Shown here in pieces: positions 1-7,745 of a DNA stretch of 24,959 nucleotides. The stretch's first letter is position 1, and every line of letters starts with the position of its first letter. The DNA is from a virus, in IMG/VR virus record IMGVR_UViG_3300023278_001931, positions 1 through 24,959 of that record; one strand, given 5' to 3'. A program made the position numbers and the translations under genes. The notes beneath the pieces were generated by a model. That model searched no databases. It saw only the letters and a program-made list of their open reading frames with translations, and was not told where the DNA came from.

Positions 1-1647
1 CCTTCAGGACATCCCCAAAAGAGCAAAGCCGAAAAGAAGGCCGAACTCTTAGCCGTTCCTAAGAAGTATGATCACATTGACTTTACTCCATCCAAAGGAT
101 CTCAAGAATCGGGAAAGAGAGCACTCGAAGTCAGAGCAACCAAACCCGAATCTCAACGCGGGATGACTGCAGTCGGAATCGCTAGAGCTCGTGATCTTGC
201 GAATGGAAAAGAACTCTCTCCAGAAACCGTCCGAAGAATGCTTGCTTACTTTACTAGACACGAAGTTGATAAACAGGGGAAGACTTGGGATCAACAGGGT
301 AAGGGATGGCAAGCTTGGAACGGATGGGGAGGAGACGCGGGATACTCTTGGTCTAAGAAAGTAGTAAAACAAATGAATGCAGCTGATAAGAAAACTCAAT
401 CTCTAAGAGCATATGCGGAAGCCCATATCCTTGGAGAATCAAATCCTACTTATGAAGTCCCCGATGGATTGACAATCGGGAAGCCCTTCAAAACTTTGTC
501 TCTTGGTCAAGTGTCCTCTCGAATGAATGGGGATAACATTGGAAAGGAGATCAATCAAGACCTCCTTCAAGAGATGGTCAGAGTCTTTCAAGAGCGACGC
601 AGTGCTGATCCTGTAATCATCGATTGGCAACACGCGACAAGCCCATTCCAAGGAGGGACGCCCGCTCCTCCAGAAAGTGGCAACGCCTTAGGACTCATCA
701 TCGATCTCGACTTAAGAGACGATGGACTTTATGCAATCCCCGCTTATAACGAACGAGGACTCCAAGTCGTCAAGGATGCAGGGGGGATCTTATGGTCTTC
801 TCCTGAATACTTGCATGGAGAAATATTCACTAGAGATGGAGGAGATAAGGTCGGAGACGCTCAACTTTTAGCGATTACTTTGACACCTCGTCCCGCTCAA
901 CAACACGACAAGATTGATCGTATCACTTTAAAGGAGGCACCGATGGTGACCGAATCTGATTTAAAGGGAATGTCTCAAGAAGACCTTGTTGATCTCGCTA
1001 TGCAAAAGGACGCAATGGTCCAAAGTCTTGAAGCGAAGATCAAAGAGATGTCTCAAGAGAATGAATCCAAAATAAACAAAGACTCTGAAGCTCAACTTGA
1101 AGAAGATGAAAACAAGGAAGAGATGAAAGAGGAAGATAAAGAAGAAGAAGAAGACAAAGACGAGAAGATGAAGGAAGAAGAAGAAGAAGAAGACAAAGAC
1201 GAGAAGATGAAAGAGGAGAAGAAAGGATATCAAAAGATGTCTGAAGCTCTCCCATCTACTCAACTTCTTTCAGAGATCCAACTTCTTCGGGAACAAGTCC
1301 AAACTCTTCAATCTGAGAAACTAGCAGCCGAACGAAGAGAAGCCGTTGGGTCTTTACTTCGCGAAGGTAAGATCTCTCCTTCTGAAGAGGAAGCCGCAAA
1401 CAAAGCTTTCGACTTCAAAAAGAAAGGTGATGAGATCTTCTGGACTATGTTTTCCGAGCGATCCCCAAACTCCGTGGTTCCTATGAATCAAGTAGGACAT
1501 GGAGCAAGCGGACAAGAGATCACAAAAGAGACAATCAATCTTAAGATCAAAGCACTCTCTGAAGAAAAAGGAATGACATACGCTCAAGCCTTGTCAGAGT
1601 TCCGCCAAACTAACACTCAAGAATTTATGAAAGCTTATGGAGTTTAA
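1..1647 (+). CDS. Mu gpI-like head maturation protease fused to scaffold domain (5' end outside window)
   Basis: The frame is open from base 1 with no start before an ATG at 163, and conserved-looking sequence (KKYDHIDFTPSKG) lies upstream of that ATG, so the true start is left of the window. Three parts are visible. First, a domain at about 60-430 (TAVGIARARDLANG, WGGDAGYSWSKKVVKQM) that I recall beside phage portal/protease genes. Second, a protease domain at about 600-920 like phage Mu protein I: DWQHATSP, then GNALGLIIDLDLRDDGLYA, SSPEYL and ALTLTPRPA-type ending (read as AITLTPRPA). Third, an acidic low-complexity coiled-coil tail with a C-terminal helix-rich segment (GSLLREGKISPSEEEA), typical of scaffolds. 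Expected role: cleaves scaffold and capsid during prohead maturation. An internal start at 943 probably makes the scaffold separately. The catalytic residues are not certain from sequence alone. Confidence 0.8.
   Translation, partial: PSGHPQKSKAEKKAELLAVPKKYDHIDFTPSKGSQESGKRALEVRATKPESQRGMTAVGIARARDLANGKELSPETVRRMLAYFTRHEVDKQGKTWDQQGKGWQAWNGWGGDAGYSWSKKVVKQMNAADKKTQSLRAYAEAHILGESNPTYEVPDGLTIGKPFKTLSLGQVSSRMNGDNIGKEINQDLLQEMVRVFQERRSADPVIIDWQHATSPFQGGTPAPPESGNALGLIIDLDLRDDGLYAIPAYNERGLQVVKDAGGILWSSPEYLHGEIFTRDGGDKVGDAQLLAITLTPRPAQQHDKIDRITLKEAPMVTESDLKGMSQEDLVDLAMQKDAMVQSLEAKIKEMSQENESKINKDSEAQLEEDENKEEMKEEDKEEEEDKDEKMKEEEEEEDKDEKMKEEKKGYQKMSEALPSTQLLSEIQLLREQVQTLQSEKLAAERREAVGSLLREGKISPSEEEAANKAFDFKKKGDEIFWTMFSERSPNSVVPMNQVGHGASGQEITKETINLKIKALSEEKGMTYAQALSEFRQTNTQEFMKAYGV
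943..1647 (+). CDS. Nested in-frame scaffold protein (internal start in the protease gene)
   Basis: An ATG at 943 is in the same frame as the protease gene and is preceded by a near-perfect ribosome site, AAGGAGG at 931-937, five bases upstream. It lies exactly at the junction between the protease domain (ending near TPRPAQQHDKID) and the acidic coiled-coil region. The product would be 234 residues starting MVTESDLKGM, very rich in Glu/Lys/Asp, helical, with the usual scaffold-like C-terminus. Phage Mu (I/Z) and lambda (C/Nu3) make their scaffolds in this way from the 3' part of the protease gene, which is the basis for the call. Internal initiation has not been shown here. Confidence 0.65.
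   Translation: MVTESDLKGMSQEDLVDLAMQKDAMVQSLEAKIKEMSQENESKINKDSEAQLEEDENKEEMKEEDKEEEEDKDEKMKEEEEEEDKDEKMKEEKKGYQKMSEALPSTQLLSEIQLLREQVQTLQSEKLAAERREAVGSLLREGKISPSEEEAANKAFDFKKKGDEIFWTMFSERSPNSVVPMNQVGHGASGQEITKETINLKIKALSEEKGMTYAQALSEFRQTNTQEFMKAYGV
1141..1218 (+). repeat. 39-bp tandem repeat, acidic linker in scaffold
   Basis: Two copies of a 13-residue unit (EEEEDKDEKMKEE) are encoded in tandem. The core GACAAAGACGAGAAGATGA starts at 1153 and again at 1192, a 39-bp period, inside a longer GAA/GAG/AAG-rich tract (about 1085-1230). The tract probably forms a charged helix or flexible linker and could vary in copy number by slippage. Confidence 0.8.
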
Positions 1648-1649
1648 TT

Positions 1650-2045
1650 ATGATTACTCAAAACATCGTTAAATCATTTGTTGCGGCTTCAACTATTACA
1701 GAGTTCGATCTCGTAAAGTTTGACGCAAACGGAAAAATCGCTCAATGCGGAGCTGCTGATTCTACTTCAGCTCTTATCATCGGAATCGCTCAACGCGGAT
1801 GTGCTGCAGGCGAAACTACTGAAGTTTTAGTACATGGTGTAAGCCGTGCAAAACTAGGAGCAATCGCAGCTTTTGAGAATAGTGCAGACTGTCTCTTAAC
1901 TGCAATCGCAACAGGTAAACTAGACAGTGCTACAAGTGGCGATTATGTCGTCGCTCGTATCCTTCCCAACATCAATTCAACAGCAAGTGCGGACAATGAT
2001 CAAGCGGAAGTTCTCTTCGTTGGTCCATCCATTGTTAAAGCTTAA
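1650..2045 (+). CDS. Capsid decoration/stabilising protein
   Basis: A 131-residue protein between the protease/scaffold gene and the major capsid gene, the usual place for a decoration protein. The sequence is small, Ala/Thr/Gly-rich and beta-strand-like (ITEFDLVKFDANGKIAQCG, SALIIGIAQRGCAAGETTEVLVHGVSRAKLG), with the pattern of phage head proteins of the DUF2190/lambda gpD-like group: a strand carrying an added state, a GIA segment, then a glycine-turn strand. Such proteins sit on the outside of the expanded capsid and stabilise it. The start ATG has GGAG eight bases upstream and lies three bases after the upstream stop, so the two are co-translated. The family assignment rests on context and general pattern. 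Confidence 0.65.
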   Translation: MITQNIVKSFVAASTITEFDLVKFDANGKIAQCGAADSTSALIIGIAQRGCAAGETTEVLVHGVSRAKLGAIAAFENSADCLLTAIATGKLDSATSGDYVVARILPNINSTASADNDQAEVLFVGPSIVKA

Positions 2046-2055
2046 GGAGTAAATC

Positions 2056-3069
2056 ATGGCGTCTTCATATAACAATATCCATCCTGTAGATCAGATCTTA
2101 ACCAACCTTGCTATCGAAGCGATCCCTTCAGATAGTCAACTGATCGCGGATCAAGTCTTTGAAAAAGTAAACATCCCTGAACGAAGTGGTACTCTTTTAA
2201 TTGAGAACACTCGGAACTTCATGGGATCAACTGATCTCGATTTAGAGCGTTCTCCAGGATCAAGCCGTTCAATGATCGGATCTTTCGATCGAACAAGCAT
2301 GACTTATAAAGCTAAGATCTATTCTGCTAGCGACTCAATCGCAATGGAAGACATCTTTGACAGTCAATATCCTGGAAGTGAAGAAGCTCGAATCGTTCGT
2401 AAAGTAGCACGAACCATGAAACTTGCTAAAGAAAAACGAGCCGCGGATCTTCTTTTCAGTACTGCTAACTTTACTCAAAACGCAACTGTCGCAGGTTTAA
2501 CAGGCGGAACAGGAAATCAATTCAATGCTGCAGGTGGAGAACCTCTCCATGACTTGCACGTTGTAAAAGATATCGTGTTCGCAAACTCTCATGGTATCAA
2601 TCCCGATTGCTTAATCTTGGGTCGTGATGTATTCCGAGTTCTTGCTCGTAACCCAGAAGTTCGCGGATTCGCGGGAACTGTTGGAGCGGGTCTTGCAAGT
2701 GGCAACCGAATCTTAAATGACGAAGTTGTTATCCAAGTTCTTAAAGACGTTCTTGGGATTCCTAACGTATACGTTGGAGCCGCTCGTCGTGAGACTGCTA
2801 ATCCAGGAGCGACTTCTTCTGAAGGATACATTTGGGATGGCGAGACTATCTTTATGGGTATCCTCAAAGGTAGTGATTCAGTAGTATCAAAGAGCGGAAA
2901 CGTTAAAGCGATGCCTGTAGCTGCTCTTGACTTCGAGTTCAGTGGCTTAAGTGCAGGTCAATACGATGCTCTTGATTCGACTCGACGTTATGTATGGAAT
3001 GAAGAAGTTCAATCATTTACTAAAGTTGATGATAGCTTTGCATACTTACTTACTGACTGTTTAGCGTAA
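2056..3069 (+). CDS. Major capsid protein (HK97-fold type)
   Basis: A 337-residue protein directly after the decoration gene, with AAGGAG seven bases before the ATG. Its order is that of many phage major capsid proteins: a short N-arm, a beta segment (TLLIENTRNFMG), an E-loop-like stretch (SMTYKAKIYSASDSIAMEDIF), a long helix with basic residues (IVRKVARTMKLAKEKRAADLL), then a Gly/Asn-rich loop, a P-domain-like segment (NPDCLILGRDVFRVLARNPEV) and a beta-rich C-terminus (SEGYIWDGETIFMG). It should form the icosahedral shell. There is no long N-terminal delta domain, which fits a separate scaffold encoded upstream. Size and position both support the call; no cross-linking residues can be identified. 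Confidence 0.85.
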   Translation: MASSYNNIHPVDQILTNLAIEAIPSDSQLIADQVFEKVNIPERSGTLLIENTRNFMGSTDLDLERSPGSSRSMIGSFDRTSMTYKAKIYSASDSIAMEDIFDSQYPGSEEARIVRKVARTMKLAKEKRAADLLFSTANFTQNATVAGLTGGTGNQFNAAGGEPLHDLHVVKDIVFANSHGINPDCLILGRDVFRVLARNPEVRGFAGTVGAGLASGNRILNDEVVIQVLKDVLGIPNVYVGAARRETANPGATSSEGYIWDGETIFMGILKGSDSVVSKSGNVKAMPVAALDFEFSGLSAGQYDALDSTRRYVWNEEVQSFTKVDDSFAYLLTDCLA

Positions 3070-3078
3070 AGGTTAGTA

Positions 3079-3996
3079 ATGTTCTCTTGTCTTGACGATC
3101 ATGGCCATATCCTACTTGCAGAGCGAATCGATGCAGATGAAAAAGCAATCGAAGATCTCTCACGTCAAGCAAAAGAACAACCTCCACTCCTTGCCAAAAT
3201 GACGAAGGCTAGGATTAAGGAACTTAAAGCGGAGAAGAGAGCCGCGGATCAATTTGGAACTGTCTATAAAAAAGCGACTCGTCGTCTTATGGATTCTCTA
3301 AAAGATTCGATCGATCAATCTTCTCCTGAAGCTCTCTTGTCTTTACCCAAGGATCAACTCATTGAATTAATCCTATCGGGCGGTCTTGCTGAATCAGTGG
3401 AAGACTTCATTGATCAACAAGACAAAATGTTAAAGGCTATCAATGAATCGCTCTCTATTGTAGAGCCTACATGGACGCCTTTATTTATTAAAACGGAAGT
3501 CGACTCCATCCGAACCTTAACAGTGCAAAACGTCTTTGATGATATCGTCGTCCCAACTGTGACGAAGAATGTTAAGGAATCATTGTTATCGATGGTAGTC
3601 GATACTCCTCCTTCTCTTGCGATCTCCAACCTAGCTCTAACTTTAGAGAAGGGAGCGGGAACCCTGCAAACGGAAGTCAGAACGAAGATCTCTCAGTTTG
3701 GAAGATCCGTTAATATGATCGCCGCCGATTCGGTTGGACTTGATCACTATCTTTATACAGGCCCTAGGGATGGAATCACTAGAAGCTTTTGTCGTCCTTT
3801 AGTTGATAAGGTTGTAGATAAGACCCAACTAAGTAAACTAAACAATGGACAAGGTTTATCAGTTCGGACTTCTGGAGGAGGATATAATTGTCGTCACTCT
3901 TGGAGTCCTGTAACTGAATCATTTGTAAAAGCTGCAGGTCTTGATAAGGCCACGGCTTCCGATATCTCCAAAGCCAACACAGGAGGAAAGCGATGA
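3079..3996 (+). CDS. Minor head protein, Mu gpF/SPP1 gp7-like C-terminus
   Basis: A 305-residue protein. The N-terminal part (about 15-75) is a charged coiled coil rich in Lys/Glu/Ala. The C-terminal part carries the hallmark of phage head-morphogenesis proteins of the Mu F / SPP1 gp7 family: YTGPRDGITRSFCRP at residues 226-240 and GGGYNCRHSW at 266-275, with paired Cys and His residues that could bind metal. Family members are internal or portal-associated head proteins present in few copies. In Mu the F gene lies before the protease; here it follows the major capsid gene. The ribosome site is weak (AAAGG). It ends in a 4-nt ATGA overlap with the next gene, so translation is coupled. Confidence 0.75.
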   Translation: MFSCLDDHGHILLAERIDADEKAIEDLSRQAKEQPPLLAKMTKARIKELKAEKRAADQFGTVYKKATRRLMDSLKDSIDQSSPEALLSLPKDQLIELILSGGLAESVEDFIDQQDKMLKAINESLSIVEPTWTPLFIKTEVDSIRTLTVQNVFDDIVVPTVTKNVKESLLSMVVDTPPSLAISNLALTLEKGAGTLQTEVRTKISQFGRSVNMIAADSVGLDHYLYTGPRDGITRSFCRPLVDKVVDKTQLSKLNNGQGLSVRTSGGGYNCRHSWSPVTESFVKAAGLDKATASDISKANTGGKR

Positions 3997-4940
3997 AGAA
4001 AGCAATACTCAATAAGACTTATCTCTTTGAATGGAACGCTCCGAATCCAATCAATGGAACTCCTGTCTTGACTATCAATTCAACAAACTACAACTTTAGT
4101 CAAACAAGGGCGGCCGCTTCAGTCTCTGCGATTGGGAATGATCGAAGGACATTGACCATTGATAACCAAGCGGTCGGACTCCAAAGAGATCAGATCAAAG
4201 GATTCTTAATTACAAGTGGAGACACTTACTACTCAATTAATATCAATCGAGTTGTAGGAACTACCGCGATCTTATCCGAGCCACTTCCAAGGGATATCGA
4301 CTTGACCTCTGCGGCTTCCTTGGAGTTCGCACTATGGACGACTTCCATAGATTCATCTGAAGCCGTTTTAACGACTGCGAATACTTATGCGTACGTCATC
4401 AATTATACAGGCGATCTAGGAGCGAATAATCATTCTAAGCAAGAGAAGGGATTATTCAAGTCAACACCTCGTCCATTCTCAACAGGATTGTCTCACGATG
4501 ATCTAGTTCAAATCTTCGCTCCTCTTGCTGATATGGTCCCAAGAAGACAGTCCGACTTCTCCAATCAAATCGAAGCCGCTCAAGATGAACTCATCATGCA
4601 AATCCGAGATATCGTCTTGACTCAAAACGCAACCGAAGACGAAGTGTTCAATCCAGAACAATTCCGACTTGCTCATGCTTACTGTACAGCCGCTCTCATC
4701 TATGAACAAAATCTTCAAATGGATGTTGCTTCTCAAATGAGAACGAGATGTTCTGAGTTGATGGAGATCGCTCTTCGATCCTTAGCTTTAGATTTGGATG
4801 GAGATGGAGTTGTAGATGATGGAGAACTTGACTTAAGAGAAAGCGGAGGAAGAACAACAGACTTCCGAGCTTCATGGTCTAACTATGTCCGATCTTCAAA
4901 CGATGCCTTCTTCACTTCATCAAGAGGGATGAGACACTAA
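3993..4940 (+). CDS. Head-tail connector/adaptor protein with EF-hand-type loop
   Basis: A 315-residue protein whose ATG overlaps the previous stop (ATGA). The first ~160 residues look beta-rich (TLTIDNQAVGL, GFLITSGDTYYSININRVVGTTAIL). The second half is helical, with a pattern I associate with head-tail adaptors: acidic helices, RLAHAYCTAALIYEQN, then MRTRCSELMEIALRSLALDLD. Residues 267-278 (DLDGDGVVDDGE) match the 12-residue EF-hand calcium loop with Asp at 1, 3, 5 and 9, Gly at 6, a hydrophobic residue at 8 and Glu at 12. Position between head and tail genes suggests the connector ring under the portal. The specific role is inferred from context. Confidence 0.55.
   Translation: MKKAILNKTYLFEWNAPNPINGTPVLTINSTNYNFSQTRAAASVSAIGNDRRTLTIDNQAVGLQRDQIKGFLITSGDTYYSININRVVGTTAILSEPLPRDIDLTSAASLEFALWTTSIDSSEAVLTTANTYAYVINYTGDLGANNHSKQEKGLFKSTPRPFSTGLSHDDLVQIFAPLADMVPRRQSDFSNQIEAAQDELIMQIRDIVLTQNATEDEVFNPEQFRLAHAYCTAALIYEQNLQMDVASQMRTRCSELMEIALRSLALDLDGDGVVDDGELDLRESGGRTTDFRASWSNYVRSSNDAFFTSSRGMRH
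4791..4826 (+). other. EF-hand/dockerin-type calcium-binding loop coding site
   Basis: These 12 codons encode D-L-D-G-D-G-V-V-D-D-G-E (residues 267-278 of the connector), with every canonical calcium-ligand position filled. Only one loop is visible, and no partner loop was found in the same protein. Confidence 0.7.
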
Positions 4941-4954
4941 GAAAGGAGTCCATA

Positions 4955-5482
4955 ATGGGTAAGGTAAAGTTAAAATTTCCAAAGCACTTATGGACGAAAA
5001 AAGATACGATGAGACTCGCGATGAATACGCTTGCATCAATCAAACTTAGAACATCTAAAGGACTCGATGCGGATGGACAGTCTTTCCAAGGTTATTCTAC
5101 TAATCCCATTTACATTCCCATCGATAAGGGAACGGGGGCAAGGTTGAAACCCAAAGGAGGAAGAACAAGCCGAACGGGTAACTCTGTATTTTATGAAGAG
5201 GGTTATCAACAGTATAAAGAAGAGTCTCGAAAGCGGGGCGGTCCAGATGATTCCGCAGAAGTTGATCTCGTTTTAAGCGGGGCCTTGATGAATAATCTAG
5301 TCATCCTCCAAACGACTCAAACAAAGTTTACCATTGGATTAACTTCTCACGTCCAACATTATGGATACTATGTCAATGAGAAGCGGGAGTATATTGGACT
5401 CTCATCTAAAGACGTTGATATTCTCAACATGACAGTACAAGAAGAGATTAAACGCAAGTTTGATAAGGAGTCTAAGAAATGA
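4955..5482 (+). CDS. Tail completion / virion morphogenesis protein (Mu gpG / HK97 gp10-like)
   Basis: A 175-residue basic protein with AAAGGAG upstream of the ATG. A central LVLSGALMNNLVI motif followed by a beta strand (TKFTIGLTSHVQHYGYYVNEKREYIGLSSKD) matches the layout of phage virion-morphogenesis and HK97 gp10-like proteins: L-x-x-S/T-G-x-L, then a glycine strand, Y-A/G, R-x-F/Y-I/L-G-L-S. These proteins act at the head-tail joint or finish the tail tube. Its place between connector and terminator-like genes fits. The Lys-rich C-terminus ends in an ATGA overlap with the next gene. Confidence 0.65.
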   Translation: MGKVKLKFPKHLWTKKDTMRLAMNTLASIKLRTSKGLDADGQSFQGYSTNPIYIPIDKGTGARLKPKGGRTSRTGNSVFYEEGYQQYKEESRKRGGPDDSAEVDLVLSGALMNNLVILQTTQTKFTIGLTSHVQHYGYYVNEKREYIGLSSKDVDILNMTVQEEIKRKFDKESKK

Positions 5483-5943
5483 GTCAAGGAATATTCAAGA
5501 GTCTTGAGAAGTTAGAGGACATGATCCAATCGATCACACCTAAAACGGATTCTCATCAAAGCTTTGTCGCAATCCAAACAGGGAACGGAAGAACTCTTCC
5601 TCTTGATCAACGTCCAAACTCAAACCGATATTTTGAAGTGGAGACGATCACCTTTGCGGAGGATGATGGACTTGCAGGATTAAGTGGAAGGAAGCGAACG
5701 TCTTTAGAGTTAAGAGTTCGTTATGACATACCCAACGATATCGGATTCCTAAAAAGATTAATCAATGAAGACGCTTCTAAATTGATTGATACTTTGAAAG
5801 GACCTAACTATGATTTATCTACTACAGGAATCGTATCAGTGATTCCTGGAGTACCATCAACAGAACCTCTTGCGGATGTGAATGGAGAACTCTTTGGATT
5901 CGTCCTTCTTGTCCCTTTCGATTTACTTTACTTGGAGAACTAA
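5479..5943 (+). CDS. Tail terminator-like protein
   Basis: A 154-residue protein, translationally coupled to the preceding gene by a 4-nt overlap and followed immediately by the tail tube gene. Its length, the amphipathic N-terminal helix (FKSLEKLEDMIQSI), strands around SLELRVRYDIPND and a hydrophobic closing strand (GFVLLVPFDLLYLEN) are those of phage tail terminators, which cap the growing tube at the head-proximal end. No diagnostic motif is present, so the call depends mainly on synteny. Confidence 0.5.
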   Translation: MSQGIFKSLEKLEDMIQSITPKTDSHQSFVAIQTGNGRTLPLDQRPNSNRYFEVETITFAEDDGLAGLSGRKRTSLELRVRYDIPNDIGFLKRLINEDASKLIDTLKGPNYDLSTTGIVSVIPGVPSTEPLADVNGELFGFVLLVPFDLLYLEN

Positions 5944-7236
5944 ATGAGTGTTACACATCGATCTCTTTCAATCGCTCCTGAAGGATCAAACTTCGGATCT
6001 CTCGCTGCTTCAACGGGCCTTCCATCTACTTTGGGCCTTGCTTTTATTTCTATTCCTTGCGAACGGGACCCGATTGTTATTTATGGGGAACCCATCGCAA
6101 GCGAACGCACCGACGCAAGAGATGGATCTTATGGTCTACCTCCAGAACCCGATACCGTTTTTTCTTCAGGTTCTCGTGTTCGTCGTCGTACTGGACAAGT
6201 TAATCTCAGATTAGACTTAACTTCAATCGGAGACACTGCAGACAACTATGATACTAACTATCTAGGTTATTTACTTGGAGCGGGCTTCCAAACTGCAAAG
6301 CATACAATTACAGACGACACTCCAAGTGCAGTGGGTGGCAATAATCTATTCACTCCAACTTTAACGAATACCGATTATTCTATTGGGGCTTTACTAGGTT
6401 GTAATATTGCAGGAAGAGCAGAGTATACTGCAGTCACTGACAATGATGAGAGTGGAGACATTGCGATCTCTCCTGCTTTGTCTAACTTGCAAACATCAAC
6501 AACTCTTCGCGCTCTTCAAACATGGTATCCAGGAAGCCGAGATCAAACAGGAAACAAAGTTGATTCAGTTGCTTTCCAAGTACAAGGAGTAGACTTCTTA
6601 ACTAATTGTTTTGGATGTGTACTTGAGACTGTATCGATCTCTCTTGATAACGGTCGAGTGATGGCGGATCTTACTTATCAGTCCGCTTGTATCCAAGATG
6701 ATCATGGTAGCGCGGTCGCTCCTGTTGAACCAACTTATAACGCGGGATCTCCTCCATTCTTTAGAGGATCTTACGTTGTAGTCTCTACGACTTCTCCAAC
6801 TAGTCTTACGAATGCGACTGCAGGAGATAAGCTTGCGAGAACAGCTCTTGATTGTGAAGACTTCACTTTGACGATCACTAATACATTGACTCCTTTAGGT
6901 CATTCCAACTCCATCCTCGCGATGTCTGAGATGGAGATTAGTGACGTAGACGTGGAATTAACATTGACCCTTTCTTCTCCATCTACTACTTTGAACAGCG
7001 ATTACTTTAATCGGAAGATTCGTCAAGTCTTAGTTGGGACGGGTCCAGTTGATAATGGGAAGGGATGTGCATTCATGATTCCCGCGGCTTATCTAACAAA
7101 CGATCCTTCTCAATATGACGTAAGCGGAAATGATATCGTCCGTCAAACACTAACATATAAACAAAGTCGATTCGGTGGAGATCTCTCCGAAGCGGGAGCG
7201 GGTAATTCTCCTGTACGAATTGGACTCGGAGTCTAA
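5944..7236 (+). CDS. Major tail tube protein
   Basis: A 430-residue protein starting right after the previous stop, with GGAG in the last codons of the upstream gene as its ribosome site. It is rich in Ser, Thr, Gly and Asn, with many predicted beta strands (QVNLRLDLTSIG, ETVSISLDNGRVMADLTYQ, DFTLTITNTLTPLGHSNSIL, DVDVELTLTLSSP), and no coiled coil or membrane segment. Location just before a frameshifted chaperone pair and the tape measure is where phages encode the tube protein. At 430 residues it is larger than typical (150-350), so it may carry an added surface domain. No sheath-like gene is next to it, which argues against a contractile tail. Confidence 0.65.
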   Translation: MSVTHRSLSIAPEGSNFGSLAASTGLPSTLGLAFISIPCERDPIVIYGEPIASERTDARDGSYGLPPEPDTVFSSGSRVRRRTGQVNLRLDLTSIGDTADNYDTNYLGYLLGAGFQTAKHTITDDTPSAVGGNNLFTPTLTNTDYSIGALLGCNIAGRAEYTAVTDNDESGDIAISPALSNLQTSTTLRALQTWYPGSRDQTGNKVDSVAFQVQGVDFLTNCFGCVLETVSISLDNGRVMADLTYQSACIQDDHGSAVAPVEPTYNAGSPPFFRGSYVVVSTTSPTSLTNATAGDKLARTALDCEDFTLTITNTLTPLGHSNSILAMSEMEISDVDVELTLTLSSPSTTLNSDYFNRKIRQVLVGTGPVDNGKGCAFMIPAAYLTNDPSQYDVSGNDIVRQTLTYKQSRFGGDLSEAGAGNSPVRIGLGV

Positions 7237-7238
7237 AC

Positions 7239-7745
7239 ATGGCTATCTCTTTCTTAACTAGTACAAACATTGAGATCGATGTGTATCTCACTTTTGATCC
7301 ATCCGTTGAATTGACAGATGAACAAAGATCAACCTACCTATCCAACGGAATCATGGAAGGTACAGTTAAGGAAGACGCTACCAAGTTTACGATCAAAGCC
7401 TTGTCTCCATCCGATCGCGAAGAAGCGGAAGTCAGAGCGGGATCATATACTCGAAGTGAACTTGGAAGAATGCTTTGGATTGAGTGTCCTGATGATGACA
7501 AAGAAAAAGGTAAATGGCATCACGCTTTAGATAATGAAGAGCGGGAAGCTTATGGATCTTATCAAGCATATATCAATCGAGTTTATCTTGAGATGATTAG
7601 ATCGTCCTTAGTCTCCATCAACGGAGAGGAAGCGTCCATCGATACGATCCAAGCGATTCGTCCAGAATCCCATAGAATCCAAACGATCACAGAGCTAGTT
7701 CTTCACATCCAAAGATTAAGCCTTGTTGGTGATTCGGGAAAATAG
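7239..7745 (+). CDS. Tail assembly chaperone, short form (G-type)
   Basis: A 168-residue acidic protein between tube and tape-measure genes, with GGAG upstream of the ATG. The sequence starts with a strand-rich stretch (SFLTSTNIEIDVYLTFDPSVELT) and continues as charged helices. It has no recognisable enzymatic motif. Its C-terminal codons TCG GGA AAA TAG contain the slippery heptamer G GGA AAA directly before the stop, the arrangement of the lambda G/GT family. G-type chaperones bind the tape measure and keep it soluble until the tube assembles. Identification is by position and by the recoding site rather than by sequence similarity. Confidence 0.75.
   Translation: MAISFLTSTNIEIDVYLTFDPSVELTDEQRSTYLSNGIMEGTVKEDATKFTIKALSPSDREEAEVRAGSYTRSELGRMLWIECPDDDKEKGKWHHALDNEEREAYGSYQAYINRVYLEMIRSSLVSINGEEASIDTIQAIRPESHRIQTITELVLHIQRLSLVGDSGK

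Noticed and set aside
961-1263. Open frame on the minus strand rich in Phe/Leu
   Set aside because: It is the mirror of the GAA/GAG/AAG tract of the scaffold; no ribosome site, and a low-complexity hydrophobic product.
5948-6214. Plus-strand open frame inside the tail tube gene
   Set aside because: Different frame from a well-supported gene, no ribosome site of its own beyond the tube gene's, and atypical composition.
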